From NCBI GenBank assembly GCA_011390435.1, contig JAABSK010000014.1, positions 11,100 through 24,122 on the forward strand: DNA of 13,023 nucleotides. The letters run 5' to 3'. Numbering within the stretch: the stretch's first letter is position 1; every line of letters begins with the position of its first letter. Below the pieces are notes generated by a model. The model was not told the origin of the DNA, searched no databases, and saw nothing but the letters and a program-made list of their open reading frames with translations. The translations under genes were made by a program, and so were the position numbers. Source of the stretch: Desulfobacteraceae bacterium. GTDB taxonomy: Bacteria > Desulfobacterota > Desulfobacteria > Desulfobacterales > Desulfobacteraceae. Shown here in pieces: positions 4,870 to 11,575 of this stretch.

Positions 4870-6936
4870 ATGAAGATGCCACTGTTTTCTAAAGAATCCA
4901 TCTGCCGGATTTTTCCCAGATACCGCCAGCTTCAAAAGACCATTTCCCATCTGGAAGCCCGGAATGCCGCACTGGCAGAATCAGAGAAAAAATACCGCTA
5001 TCTGTTTGAAAACGGATCTGACCTGATCTGCATCCATGACCTTCACGGAAATATCACCGATACCAACATTCAGTACAAGACCGAATACGGCTGGTCCCGC
5101 ACAGAGCTTCTGGGCAAAAACATCCGGGATTTTATTCCTTCGAAATATCAGCTGGATTTTGATGACTACCTGCTGCGTATCCGTGAAAACGGCAAAGATG
5201 AAGGATATCTCACCGCCATGACCCGCTCCGGCAAAAAGGTGATCCTGGAATACCGCAACATCCTTGTTCTGGATGAAAACAACCAGCCGTCAGCTGTCCA
5301 TGGTTCTGCAAGGGATGTTACCCAGCGGGTGATGGCAGAAAAAGCACTTCAGGAAAGTCAGGAAAAATACCGGAATCTGGTACAGTATGCGCCGGCCGGT
5401 ATTTATGACTTTGATATGAACTCCCTCAAATTTCTCAGCGTCAACGATGTCATGTGTCAATACTCCGGGTACAGCGAAGCAGAGCTGTTAAAACTCAACC
5501 CTTTTGACCTGTTAAGTGACGACAGCAAAGAGACGCTCAAACAGGTGGTTGAAACTGTTTTTGCTCAAAAACCCCGGCAACTGACAACCGAATACCGGAT
5601 CAAGGGAAAAAACAAAAAAGAGTTCTGGGTATTGTCAAACACCCGGTTTTTTTATGAAGATGGCGTTCCCAGGCATGCCATGGCGGTCATTCATGATATG
5701 ACCGATATCCGCCGCGCAGAAGAAGAGCGGCGTCAGCTGGAGATCCAGTTGCAGCAGGCTCATAAAATGGAGGCCATCGGCACCCTTGCCGGCGGCATTG
5801 CCCATGATTTCAACAATATTCTTGCCGGTATTCTGGGGTACTGCGAACTGGTAAAACAGCACCTTCACGAACCAGACAAAGCCAGAAAACAGATCGATCA
5901 AATCTACCGGGGTGCAAAACGGGCTGCAGACCTGGTCAAACAGATTTTGTCCTTCAGCCGGAATACCCCCTATGAAAAACAGCCCCAGAACCTGGGGCCC
6001 ATCATCAAAGAAGCCATGACCCTTCTCCGGTCTTCAATCCCTGCAACCATTGCCATACAGGAACAGATCCATTCTCAAAATACGGTTCTTGCAGATCCGG
6101 CCAAAATCCACCAGATCGTCATGAATCTGTGCACCAATGCCTACCATGCCATGGACACAGGCGGCGGGATTTTATCCATCCAGCTGACAGATGAAACGCT
6201 TTCAGGGTTCACTGCTGCCGAGCGCCGCCTCCGGCCGGGAAAATATGTCCGGTTCACCGTGTCAGACACCGGGCATGGTATGGATGCACCAACACTGGAA
6301 CGGATTTTTGATCCTTATTTCACCACCAAAGACACCGGCAGGGGAACCGGCATGGGCCTGTCGATGGTTTATGCCATAGTGAAGGAACACCAGGGCGCCA
6401 TCACTGCTGACAGTTCACCGGGAAACGGCGCCACCTTTGATGTATACCTGCCGGTGACCCGGCAGGATCCGGCACCACCAGCAGCAATAGATGACCGCGG
6501 AACCCAGCACCATGCAAGGGTATCGGCCAGGGGGCATGAACGGATCATGGTTGTGGATGATGAAGAAAGCATACTGGAGTCCACCCGGGAGCTGCTCCTG
6601 GATTATGGATATCTGGTAAACACCTTTGCCGACGGACAAACAGCCATGGACGCTTTCATGGCAGATCCCCACCGTTTTGACCTGATCATCACCGATATGA
6701 CCATGCCGAAAATGACAGGAGAAGACCTGGCCCGGTCGATTTTGAACATCCGTCCAGACCTGCCGGTAATCCTCTGCACAGGGTACAATGAAAGAATGTC
6801 CGAAGCCAGCGCCCTGAAAATGGGCATTTCCCGGTTTGTACAAAAACCGCTCATTCACCAGCCGCTTCCGGATATCATCCGTGATGTTCTTGATCATACC
6901 GGACCACCAGGCGCTGAAAAAAGCCGCCTGGATTAA
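4870..6936 (+). CDS. Hybrid sensor histidine kinase: PAS-PAS-HisKA-HATPase_c-REC
   Basis: The 688-residue protein has no membrane segment or signal peptide, so it should sense a cytoplasmic signal. A short coiled coil (about 18-40) is followed by PAS 1 (about 42-155), PAS 2 (about 165-285), a linker coil, HisKA with the H box GGIAHDFNN (His312), HATPase_c with N box NLCTNAYHAM (419-428), G1 DTGHG (466-470), F box DPYFTTK and G2 GRGTGMG (490-496). A receiver domain follows from about 558, with VVDDEE (561-566), phospho-acceptor Asp609 in ITDMTMP, CTGY and a QKP Lys near the end. All catalytic residues are present. No cofactor-binding residues are obvious in the PAS domains. No response regulator or Hpt partner is adjacent, so it is an orphan. 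The start is uncertain: GTG 4858, ATG 4870 and ATG 4876 are in frame and none has a clear ribosome site. Confidence 0.93.
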   Translation: MKMPLFSKESICRIFPRYRQLQKTISHLEARNAALAESEKKYRYLFENGSDLICIHDLHGNITDTNIQYKTEYGWSRTELLGKNIRDFIPSKYQLDFDDYLLRIRENGKDEGYLTAMTRSGKKVILEYRNILVLDENNQPSAVHGSARDVTQRVMAEKALQESQEKYRNLVQYAPAGIYDFDMNSLKFLSVNDVMCQYSGYSEAELLKLNPFDLLSDDSKETLKQVVETVFAQKPRQLTTEYRIKGKNKKEFWVLSNTRFFYEDGVPRHAMAVIHDMTDIRRAEEERRQLEIQLQQAHKMEAIGTLAGGIAHDFNNILAGILGYCELVKQHLHEPDKARKQIDQIYRGAKRAADLVKQILSFSRNTPYEKQPQNLGPIIKEAMTLLRSSIPATIAIQEQIHSQNTVLADPAKIHQIVMNLCTNAYHAMDTGGGILSIQLTDETLSGFTAAERRLRPGKYVRFTVSDTGHGMDAPTLERIFDPYFTTKDTGRGTGMGLSMVYAIVKEHQGAITADSSPGNGATFDVYLPVTRQDPAPPAAIDDRGTQHHARVSARGHERIMVVDDEESILESTRELLLDYGYLVNTFADGQTAMDAFMADPHRFDLIITDMTMPKMTGEDLARSILNIRPDLPVILCTGYNERMSEASALKMGISRFVQKPLIHQPLPDIIRDVLDHTGPPGAEKSRLD
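6447..6466. repeat. 8-bp perfect stem-loop at the kinase/receiver junction
   Basis: CCTGCCGG, loop TGAC, CCGGCAGG is a perfect G+C-rich inverted repeat with a tetraloop. It lies inside the hybrid kinase gene at the end of the HATPase domain (LPVTRQD), where the linker to the receiver begins. There is no T tract, so it is not an intrinsic terminator. It may be chance. Confidence 0.7.
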
Positions 6937-6972
6937 CAGCGAATCAAGCCTTTCCTTTCCCTGGAAGTTTTC

Positions 6973-7002
6973 TTGACAAAGCCTGTTTTTGTGTCCTATT
7001 AC
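6973..7002 (+). promoter_or_regulatory. Candidate sigma-70 promoter for SDR-DUF169
   Basis: A perfect TTGACA (6973-6978) and TATTAC (6997-7002, 4/6) are separated by 18 bp, within the 135-bp gap between the kinase and the SDR gene. Transcription would start near 7009 with a leader of about 60 nt. That leader holds a small inverted repeat, GCCTG (7028-7032) and CAGGC (7038-7042), which could be an operator or a weak hairpin. Confidence 0.5.
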
Positions 7003-7071
7003 GATGCAGGATATGGAATTGTCCCAAGCCTGATGCACAGGCCTTGAATCACACTTAACAAGGAGAAACGA

Positions 7072-7875
7072 ATGGAGCAGAGCAGACTTCCGAGACTGAA
7101 GGATAAAATTGCCGTTATCACCGGCAGCGCCAGCGGTATCGGCCGGGCCGCAGCTGTACTTTTTGCAAAGGAAGGTGCCAGCCTGGTGATTGCAGATATG
7201 CAGAAAGCCGCCCTGAACGAAACCCTTCAAATGGTCAGGGATCAGGGAGGGACGGGTGTTGCAGCAGTAACGGATGTCAGTGATGAAGCCCAGGTAAAGG
7301 CCTTGATCGACCTGGCCGTTTCTGAATATGGCAGGATCGACATCCTGTGCAACAACGCTGGAATCACCGGAATCCTCAGCGGTCCGGAAGATCAGGATGG
7401 TGAAAACTGGCAGCAGGTTTATGCCGTAAATGTTCTGGGTGCGGTGTATGCAGTGAAATATGCCACCCCCCACCTGGTCAAAACCGGACAAGGGGCCATT
7501 GTCAATACGGCTTCAGTGGCCGGCATCCGGTCCGGTGCCGGTGGCAATGCCTACAGCGCCAGCAAAGCGGCACTGATCAATTACACACAGACACTGGCAT
7601 GTGACCTGGGTGGATATCATGTCCGCGTGAATGCGGTCTGCCCCGGACTGATCGAAACCGGTATGACCCAGCCGGTGTTTGATTATGCAAGAAGCAAGGG
7701 AAAAGGCGACAAGCTGGGAAGTCGATGTGAGCTCCGCCGCTATGGACGTCCTGAAGAAGTGGCTGCTGCCATCCTTTTTCTGGCCAGTGATGAAGCCAGC
7801 TATATCACAGGCCAGGCCCTGGCTGTCTGCGGCGGCAACACCGCCTCTTTAAACCTGCCGGGAATGAAAGTATAA
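7072..7875 (+). CDS. Short-chain dehydrogenase/reductase (classical SDR)
   Basis: The 267-residue protein is a classical SDR. It has TGSASGIG (17-24, dinucleotide-binding glycine motif), Asp42 at the end of strand 2 (which favours NAD(H) over NADP(H)), Asp68, NNAG (94-97), Asn120, catalytic Ser148 in NTASVAG, Tyr161 and Lys165 (YSASK), then NAVCPGLIETGMT and a C-terminal YITGQALAVCGG. The catalytic tetrad is complete. The substrate cannot be told from the sequence: the FabG, glucose-dehydrogenase and sugar-alcohol subgroups look alike. AAGGAG lies 6-7 nt before the ATG. It has its own promoter candidate, and DUF169 follows after 35 bp, so the two are probably cotranscribed. Confidence 0.93.
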   Translation: MEQSRLPRLKDKIAVITGSASGIGRAAAVLFAKEGASLVIADMQKAALNETLQMVRDQGGTGVAAVTDVSDEAQVKALIDLAVSEYGRIDILCNNAGITGILSGPEDQDGENWQQVYAVNVLGAVYAVKYATPHLVKTGQGAIVNTASVAGIRSGAGGNAYSASKAALINYTQTLACDLGGYHVRVNAVCPGLIETGMTQPVFDYARSKGKGDKLGSRCELRRYGRPEEVAAAILFLASDEASYITGQALAVCGGNTASLNLPGMKV

Positions 7876-7910
7876 CCCCGGCATTATTTCATGATCCAAA
7901 GGAGGTATCA

Positions 7911-8744
7911 ATGCGTCAGTCAATTCATACTGCGCTTCCTGAATTCTTAACGGTATTAGGCGATATTGAAGAGCCCATGGGCATGTTTTTTACTGACACC
8001 AGACCGGAAACCGGTTATTCCCCTGATCCAACAGAGCTGCCCACCTGTGAAAAAGAGCAAAAAAATGAGGTGGACTGGGAAGGTGTGTTTGGCCAGTTTT
8101 CCTGTGTGATCGGTAAAATCTGGCTGGCCCGGAAAAAAAGAACCACTGCCTATTTCAGTGCGTCCCAGTTCGGGTGTCCCGGCGGTGCCTTCTGGCTGGG
8201 TTACAACAAACCCCAGGTTGAAACCATCATCCACTATGTATCATCCGGCATTCCCGGACAATTGGAAGGCGAACACTATTGCGACTCTCCTGACAATCTG
8301 CGCAAAATGTTTGATTATATTGATCCGATCCCGGCCGCTGGAAAATATTGCGTGTTCAAACCCATCACCCAGTTTTCAGAAGCTCAAACCCCTGTTCTGG
8401 TCTCTTTTTTCACCCGGCCGGAATCATTAAACGGCCTGCACCAGCTGGCCACCTTTGTGACCAATGATCCGGAAGTGGTGGCCTCTCCCTGGAGCGCTGC
8501 CTGCGGCAGCCTGGTTGTCTGGCCCCTTCGCTTTCTTGACCGGGGCCAGCAGCGGGCGGTTGTGGGCGGATGGGACCCGTCTGCCAGAAAATTTTTCAAA
8601 ACAGATGAGCTGTCTTTCACCATTCCGTATGGCATGTTCAATCAGATGCTGGAACGGTATCCAGACTCATTTTTGAAAACAAAAACATGGCAGAATGTGC
8701 TCCGGAAAATCAACAAAAGCAAAAAAGCCTGGAATGAAACCTGA
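7911..8744 (+). CDS. DUF169 family protein (COG2043)
   Basis: The 277-residue soluble protein is recognised by FGCPGGAFWLGY (87-98), the early EEPMGMFFTD block (20-29) and the late WSAACGSLVVWP block (194-205), which are typical of the DUF169 family of unknown function found mainly in anaerobes and archaea. Six cysteines (46, 65, 89, 124, 147, 198) include those in both conserved blocks, so metal or cofactor binding is possible but not shown. No signal peptide or membrane segment is evident. AAAGGAGGT lies 6 nt before the ATG, one of the best ribosome sites in the window. The gene ends exactly where convergent trpA ends: the palindrome TGATCA at 8742-8747 supplies both stop codons, with no terminator between them. 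Confidence 0.85.
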   Translation: MRQSIHTALPEFLTVLGDIEEPMGMFFTDTRPETGYSPDPTELPTCEKEQKNEVDWEGVFGQFSCVIGKIWLARKKRTTAYFSASQFGCPGGAFWLGYNKPQVETIIHYVSSGIPGQLEGEHYCDSPDNLRKMFDYIDPIPAAGKYCVFKPITQFSEAQTPVLVSFFTRPESLNGLHQLATFVTNDPEVVASPWSAACGSLVVWPLRFLDRGQQRAVVGGWDPSARKFFKTDELSFTIPYGMFNQMLERYPDSFLKTKTWQNVLRKINKSKKAWNET

Positions 8745-9506
8745 TCACCGGAGACTGCGGATAAACGGCCCTGTGGCAAGAACACCCTGCTCTTCAACGA
8801 TCCGGATGGTCTGGGACCCGATCACCGCGATGTCGGCCAGCCCTTTCAAATAGTCCACATCTGCCCTTTCCCGGACACCGAATCCCACGGCAAGGGGCAG
8901 ATCTGTGGCGTTTCTGCATCGCCCAAGATAAGCAGCAAGGCTGTCGGAAAAAACCGTATCCCTGCCAGTGACCCCTTTTCTGGCAACACAATAGACAAAC
9001 CCTTTTGCAGCAGACGACAGGTAAGCCATCCGCTGATCTGAGGTTTCAGGAGAAAAGATAAACACCGGGCTCATCTGGTGATTCGCCATGGCCTGGATAT
9101 ACCCCCCCCCTTCTTCAGGGGGCAGGTCCGGTACAATGGCGCCGGCCAAGCCGATCCCGGCCATTTTTTCTGCAAATCGATCCATGCCGTATTGATACAG
9201 GATATTGGCATAGCTCATGAACAGAAACGGAATGGAAAACTCCTCTGCCACCTGCTGTGCAAAATCAAAACATCTGCTGACAGTGGATCCGCCTTCCAAT
9301 GCTTTCTGATTGGCCTTTAAAATCACAGGACCGTCTGCCATGGGTTCTGAAAACGGAATCTGCAGCTCCATCAGATCCACTCCGGCATCGACCATCTGCC
9401 GGACAATGTCATAGGCGTGTTCAAACGACGGGTACCCCATGACAATATGGGTCATCAGCAGGATATCCTTCTTTTTTTGCTGTTGCCGAATATATGATTC
9501 AAGCAT
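8745..9506 (-). CDS. trpA: Tryptophan synthase alpha chain
   Basis: The 253-residue TIM barrel splits indole-3-glycerol phosphate to indole, which is channelled to TrpB. Catalytic Glu47 and Asp58 are seen in MELQIPFSEPMADGP, the counterpart of ELGIPFSDPLADGP in well-studied enzymes. The flexible loop carries ARKGVTG with the conserved Thr, and GFGVRER binds phosphate. Gly-to-Gln, Asp-to-Glu and Ser-to-Ala/Lys changes in these blocks mark a divergent but apparently active subgroup. The start is ATG 9504-9506, overlapping the trpB end by 8 nt (ATGCTTGA) with AAAGGA inside trpB. The frame stays open to a TTG at 9533, which I reject. A run of nine G encodes Gly-Gly-Gly. The end abuts the convergent DUF169 gene. 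Confidence 0.96.
   Translation of the reverse strand: MLESYIRQQQKKKDILLMTHIVMGYPSFEHAYDIVRQMVDAGVDLMELQIPFSEPMADGPVILKANQKALEGGSTVSRCFDFAQQVAEEFSIPFLFMSYANILYQYGMDRFAEKMAGIGLAGAIVPDLPPEEGGGYIQAMANHQMSPVFIFSPETSDQRMAYLSSAAKGFVYCVARKGVTGRDTVFSDSLAAYLGRCRNATDLPLAVGFGVRERADVDYLKGLADIAVIGSQTIRIVEEQGVLATGPFIRSLR
9102..9110. repeat. G9/C9 mononucleotide tract in trpA
   Basis: Nine C on the plus strand read as nine G in trpA (PEE-GGG-Y, three GGG codons in a row). A nearby run of five G at 9118-9122 can pair with part of it. Tracts of this length are prone to slippage. Gain or loss of one base would shift trpA out of frame mid-gene. Confidence 0.9.
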
Positions 9507-10731
9507 GATCTTGATATTCCTTTGCCTTTTCAATAATAAACGCTTTCCACCCGGGGTCGTTTACAGCTTCCGCCACGGTAAAAATATCCTTGTCGCCTCT
9601 GCCGGACTGATTGATGATGATGCTGTCATCCCGTGACATCTGCGGAGCCTCTTTAAACGCCTGGGCAAATGCATGGGCCGATTCCAGAGCAGGGATAATG
9701 CCTTCTTTCTGCATGGTCAGTTTCAGGGCTGCCACCACGTCCTCATCTGTAGCACTTTCAAACCGTGCGGTTTTCTGGTCATGCATGGCAGACAGAATCG
9801 GAGAAACGCCCACATAATCCAGCCCGGCTGAAATGGAATGGGTTTCTTTCATCTGCCCGTCACCATCCTGAAGAAAATAGGTTTTATACCCCTGGGCAAT
9901 GCCGCATCTGGCATCGGATGATTTCAGGCGGGAGGCATGCCTGCCGGAGTCAAGTCCCTTTCCACCGGCTTCCACCCCCACCAGCTCCACCGGATCTTTT
10001 AAAAATCCGGAAAACAGCCCCATGGCGTTGGACCCACCCCCCACGCAGGCGTACACCCGCCTGGGCAACTGCCCGTCAATCTCCAGAATCTGCTGGCGGG
10101 CTTCTTTGCCGATAATCGACTGAAAATAGGTTACCATTTCCGGAAACGGATGGGGGCCACAGGCCGTTCCCAGCACATAATGGGTGGTGTCCATATGGGT
10201 TACCCAGTCTCGAAAGGCTTCGTTGATGGCATCCTTTAAAATCCGTGTTCCGTCTGTAACCGGCACCACCTTTGCGCCCAGCTGCTCCATCCAGAACACA
10301 TTGGGCCGCTGTCTGAGGACATCCACCTCTCCCATGTAAATGGTGCAGTCAAAACCAAACCTGGCAGCCATGGTGGCGGTGGCCACACCATGCTGACCGG
10401 CTCCGGTCTCTGCGATCACCCGTTTTTTACCCATGCGCTGGACAACCAGTCCCTGGCCCATGACGTTGTTGGCTTTGTGAGCACCGGTGTGATTCAGGTC
10501 CTCGCGCTTGATATAAATCTTTGCGCCACCCAGCTCCCGGGTCAGATTTTCAGCAAACGTCAGGGGAGTCGGTCGGCAGGAATACGAGCCCATCAGCTGT
10601 TCATATGCCTGCCAGAACTCCGGGTCTGTTTTGACCTGCTCAAACGCCGCTTCCAGTTCATCAAAGGTGGCCACCAGAATCTCCGGCAGAAATGCACCGC
10701 CATATGGCCCATAATATCCCCTGGTTTTCAT
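9499..10731 (-). CDS. trpB: Tryptophan synthase beta chain
   Basis: The 410-residue PLP enzyme joins indole and serine to make tryptophan. It has YGPYGGAFLPE near the N-terminus, the PLP lysine Lys86 in HTGAHKANN, catalytic Glu108 in AETGAGQHG, GPHPFPEMV, the phosphate-binding GGGSNAMG, SAGLDY and the C-terminal NQSGRGDKD (usually NLSGRGDKD). Length and motifs fit the TrpB1 class that works with TrpA, not the long TrpB2 class. HKANN in place of the common HKINN/HKTNQ and a small insertion after the GRHASR block (SRLKSSDARCGIAQGYKTYF) are subgroup traits. The ATG immediately follows the gntR stop (TAG then ATG), with AGGAGAG inside gntR, so translation is probably coupled. No other trp genes lie nearby. 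Confidence 0.97.
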   Translation of the reverse strand: MKTRGYYGPYGGAFLPEILVATFDELEAAFEQVKTDPEFWQAYEQLMGSYSCRPTPLTFAENLTRELGGAKIYIKREDLNHTGAHKANNVMGQGLVVQRMGKKRVIAETGAGQHGVATATMAARFGFDCTIYMGEVDVLRQRPNVFWMEQLGAKVVPVTDGTRILKDAINEAFRDWVTHMDTTHYVLGTACGPHPFPEMVTYFQSIIGKEARQQILEIDGQLPRRVYACVGGGSNAMGLFSGFLKDPVELVGVEAGGKGLDSGRHASRLKSSDARCGIAQGYKTYFLQDGDGQMKETHSISAGLDYVGVSPILSAMHDQKTARFESATDEDVVAALKLTMQKEGIIPALESAHAFAQAFKEAPQMSRDDSIIINQSGRGDKDIFTVAEAVNDPGWKAFIIEKAKEYQDHA

Positions 10732-11517
10732 CTATTTCTCTCCTGAATATGAATTTGTCCTGGTCTCTTCTGTTTTCAGTCCCATGGTCTGGGAAAAGGC
10801 AAAGGTATCTGTTCTGCAGTACAGCCGTGAAAACAGGGCTTCGGCTGTCCCTGGAAAATCCAGTTTCCGTTCCACCTCAAGAATGGGGGTGCCTGGTTCC
10901 AGTTCCAGCAGTATTGCAAGGGTTTCCGGCAGCAGGCAAACCGTGAAGGTCTGCCGCCCGGAATCGGGTTGAAGATAATACTGATCCTGTACCACCCTGG
11001 AAAGCGAACGGTTTTCAAAATCAATGCGATGGATGCCGGAAAACAGATCCGGGTGCAGAAAAAAGGTTTCAAACAGTACCGGCAGCGCGTTGACACGGGT
11101 CAACCGGGATAGAAAATAGGCTGCACGCCGATGAAATGGATTGGACGGATCATCAATATCCTGAAGCAGACACATGGGATCAACAACAGTGGACCGGGGT
11201 TGAATCCCCTTGGTTAAAAACGCCTGGGATGTGCCGGCAAACGAAAACAGATCAACCGGCTGATCCGGCTGCCGCACAAAGGTTCCCGATCCTCTTTTAC
11301 GCTCCACCAGTCCCTTGCGGACCAGCACATCAATGGCCTGGCGGACCGTTGGTCGACCAATGCCATAAGTCCCGGCCATTACGGTTTCAGGCATCAATGC
11401 ATCCCCTGGCTGATACCTGCCGGACCGGATCTGATCCATGAGAATCTGTGCCAGCTGGTGATACAGCGGCAGTGGTGATTCAGGATTCAGCATCGTCTTG
11501 TGCTTTTTTGGATTCAT
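10732..11517 (-). CDS. GntR family regulator, HutC/UTRA type
   Basis: The 261-residue protein has an N-terminal winged helix (about 18-83: PLPLYHQLAQILMDQIRSG, GIGRPTVRQAIDVLVRKGLV, KRGSGTFV) and a C-terminal UTRA effector domain (about 95-245, ending SRLYCRTDTFAF), as in HutC-type regulators that respond to small metabolites. It directly precedes trpB with no gap, so trpBA and possibly its own gene are its likely targets. The effector is unknown. A TGTC-NN-GACA dyad at 11554-11563 is a plausible operator. The start is uncertain: ATG 11517 is the first possible one (in-frame TGA two codons before), while ATG 11493 gives MLNPESPLPLY, closer to family N-termini. Neither has a good ribosome site; the best one serves an overlapping out-of-frame mini-ORF. 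Confidence 0.93.
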   Translation of the reverse strand: MNPKKHKTMLNPESPLPLYHQLAQILMDQIRSGRYQPGDALMPETVMAGTYGIGRPTVRQAIDVLVRKGLVERKRGSGTFVRQPDQPVDLFSFAGTSQAFLTKGIQPRSTVVDPMCLLQDIDDPSNPFHRRAAYFLSRLTRVNALPVLFETFFLHPDLFSGIHRIDFENRSLSRVVQDQYYLQPDSGRQTFTVCLLPETLAILLELEPGTPILEVERKLDFPGTAEALFSRLYCRTDTFAFSQTMGLKTEETRTNSYSGEK

Positions 11518-11524
11518 CGCTCAT
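11480..11524 (-). other. Possible 14-codon leader ORF overlapping the gntR start
   Basis: ATG at 11522-11524 opens a short frame, MSDESKKAQDDAES, ending in TGA at 11480-11482. Its upstream TAAGGTG lies 6 nt before the ATG, better placed than anything for gntR itself. It spans both possible gntR starts in another frame and stops about 11 nt after ATG 11493. Termination-reinitiation coupling is possible. It contains no Trp codons, so it is not a classical trp attenuator. May be chance. Confidence 0.25.
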
Positions 11525-11553
11525 GACAGACACCTTACCTGAATCTGTTAAGT

Positions 11554-11563
11554 TGTCAAGACA
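11554..11563. promoter_or_regulatory. Candidate GntR operator overlapping a -35 box
   Basis: TGTCAAGACA is an inverted repeat (TGTC, 2-nt centre, GACA) 30 bp upstream of the mini-ORF and 37 bp upstream of the first gntR ATG. From remembered HutC-type consensus (core GTMTAKAC) it differs by one central base. On the minus strand the same bases contain a perfect TTGACA (11554-11559). The best -10 at proper spacing (TAAGGT or AAGGTG) is poor, so the promoter would be weak or activator-assisted. Confidence 0.45.
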
Positions 11564-11575
11564 TATTTATTGTTT

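Noticed and set aside
6907..6931. CCAGGCG...CGCCTGG stem-loop at the end of the kinase gene as a terminator
   Set aside because: The 7-bp arms are real, but the loop is 11 nt, the stem lies inside the last codons and no T tract follows.
7028..7042. GCCTG/CAGGC dyad in the SDR leader as an operator
   Set aside because: Only 5-bp arms with a 5-nt centre; too short to call without other evidence. Noted under the promoter.
6415..7491. 358-codon open frame on the minus strand
   Set aside because: It lies antisense to the receiver end of the kinase and to the SDR gene, both with intact family motifs. It has no recognisable domain, composition typical of a shadow frame, and spans the SDR promoter.
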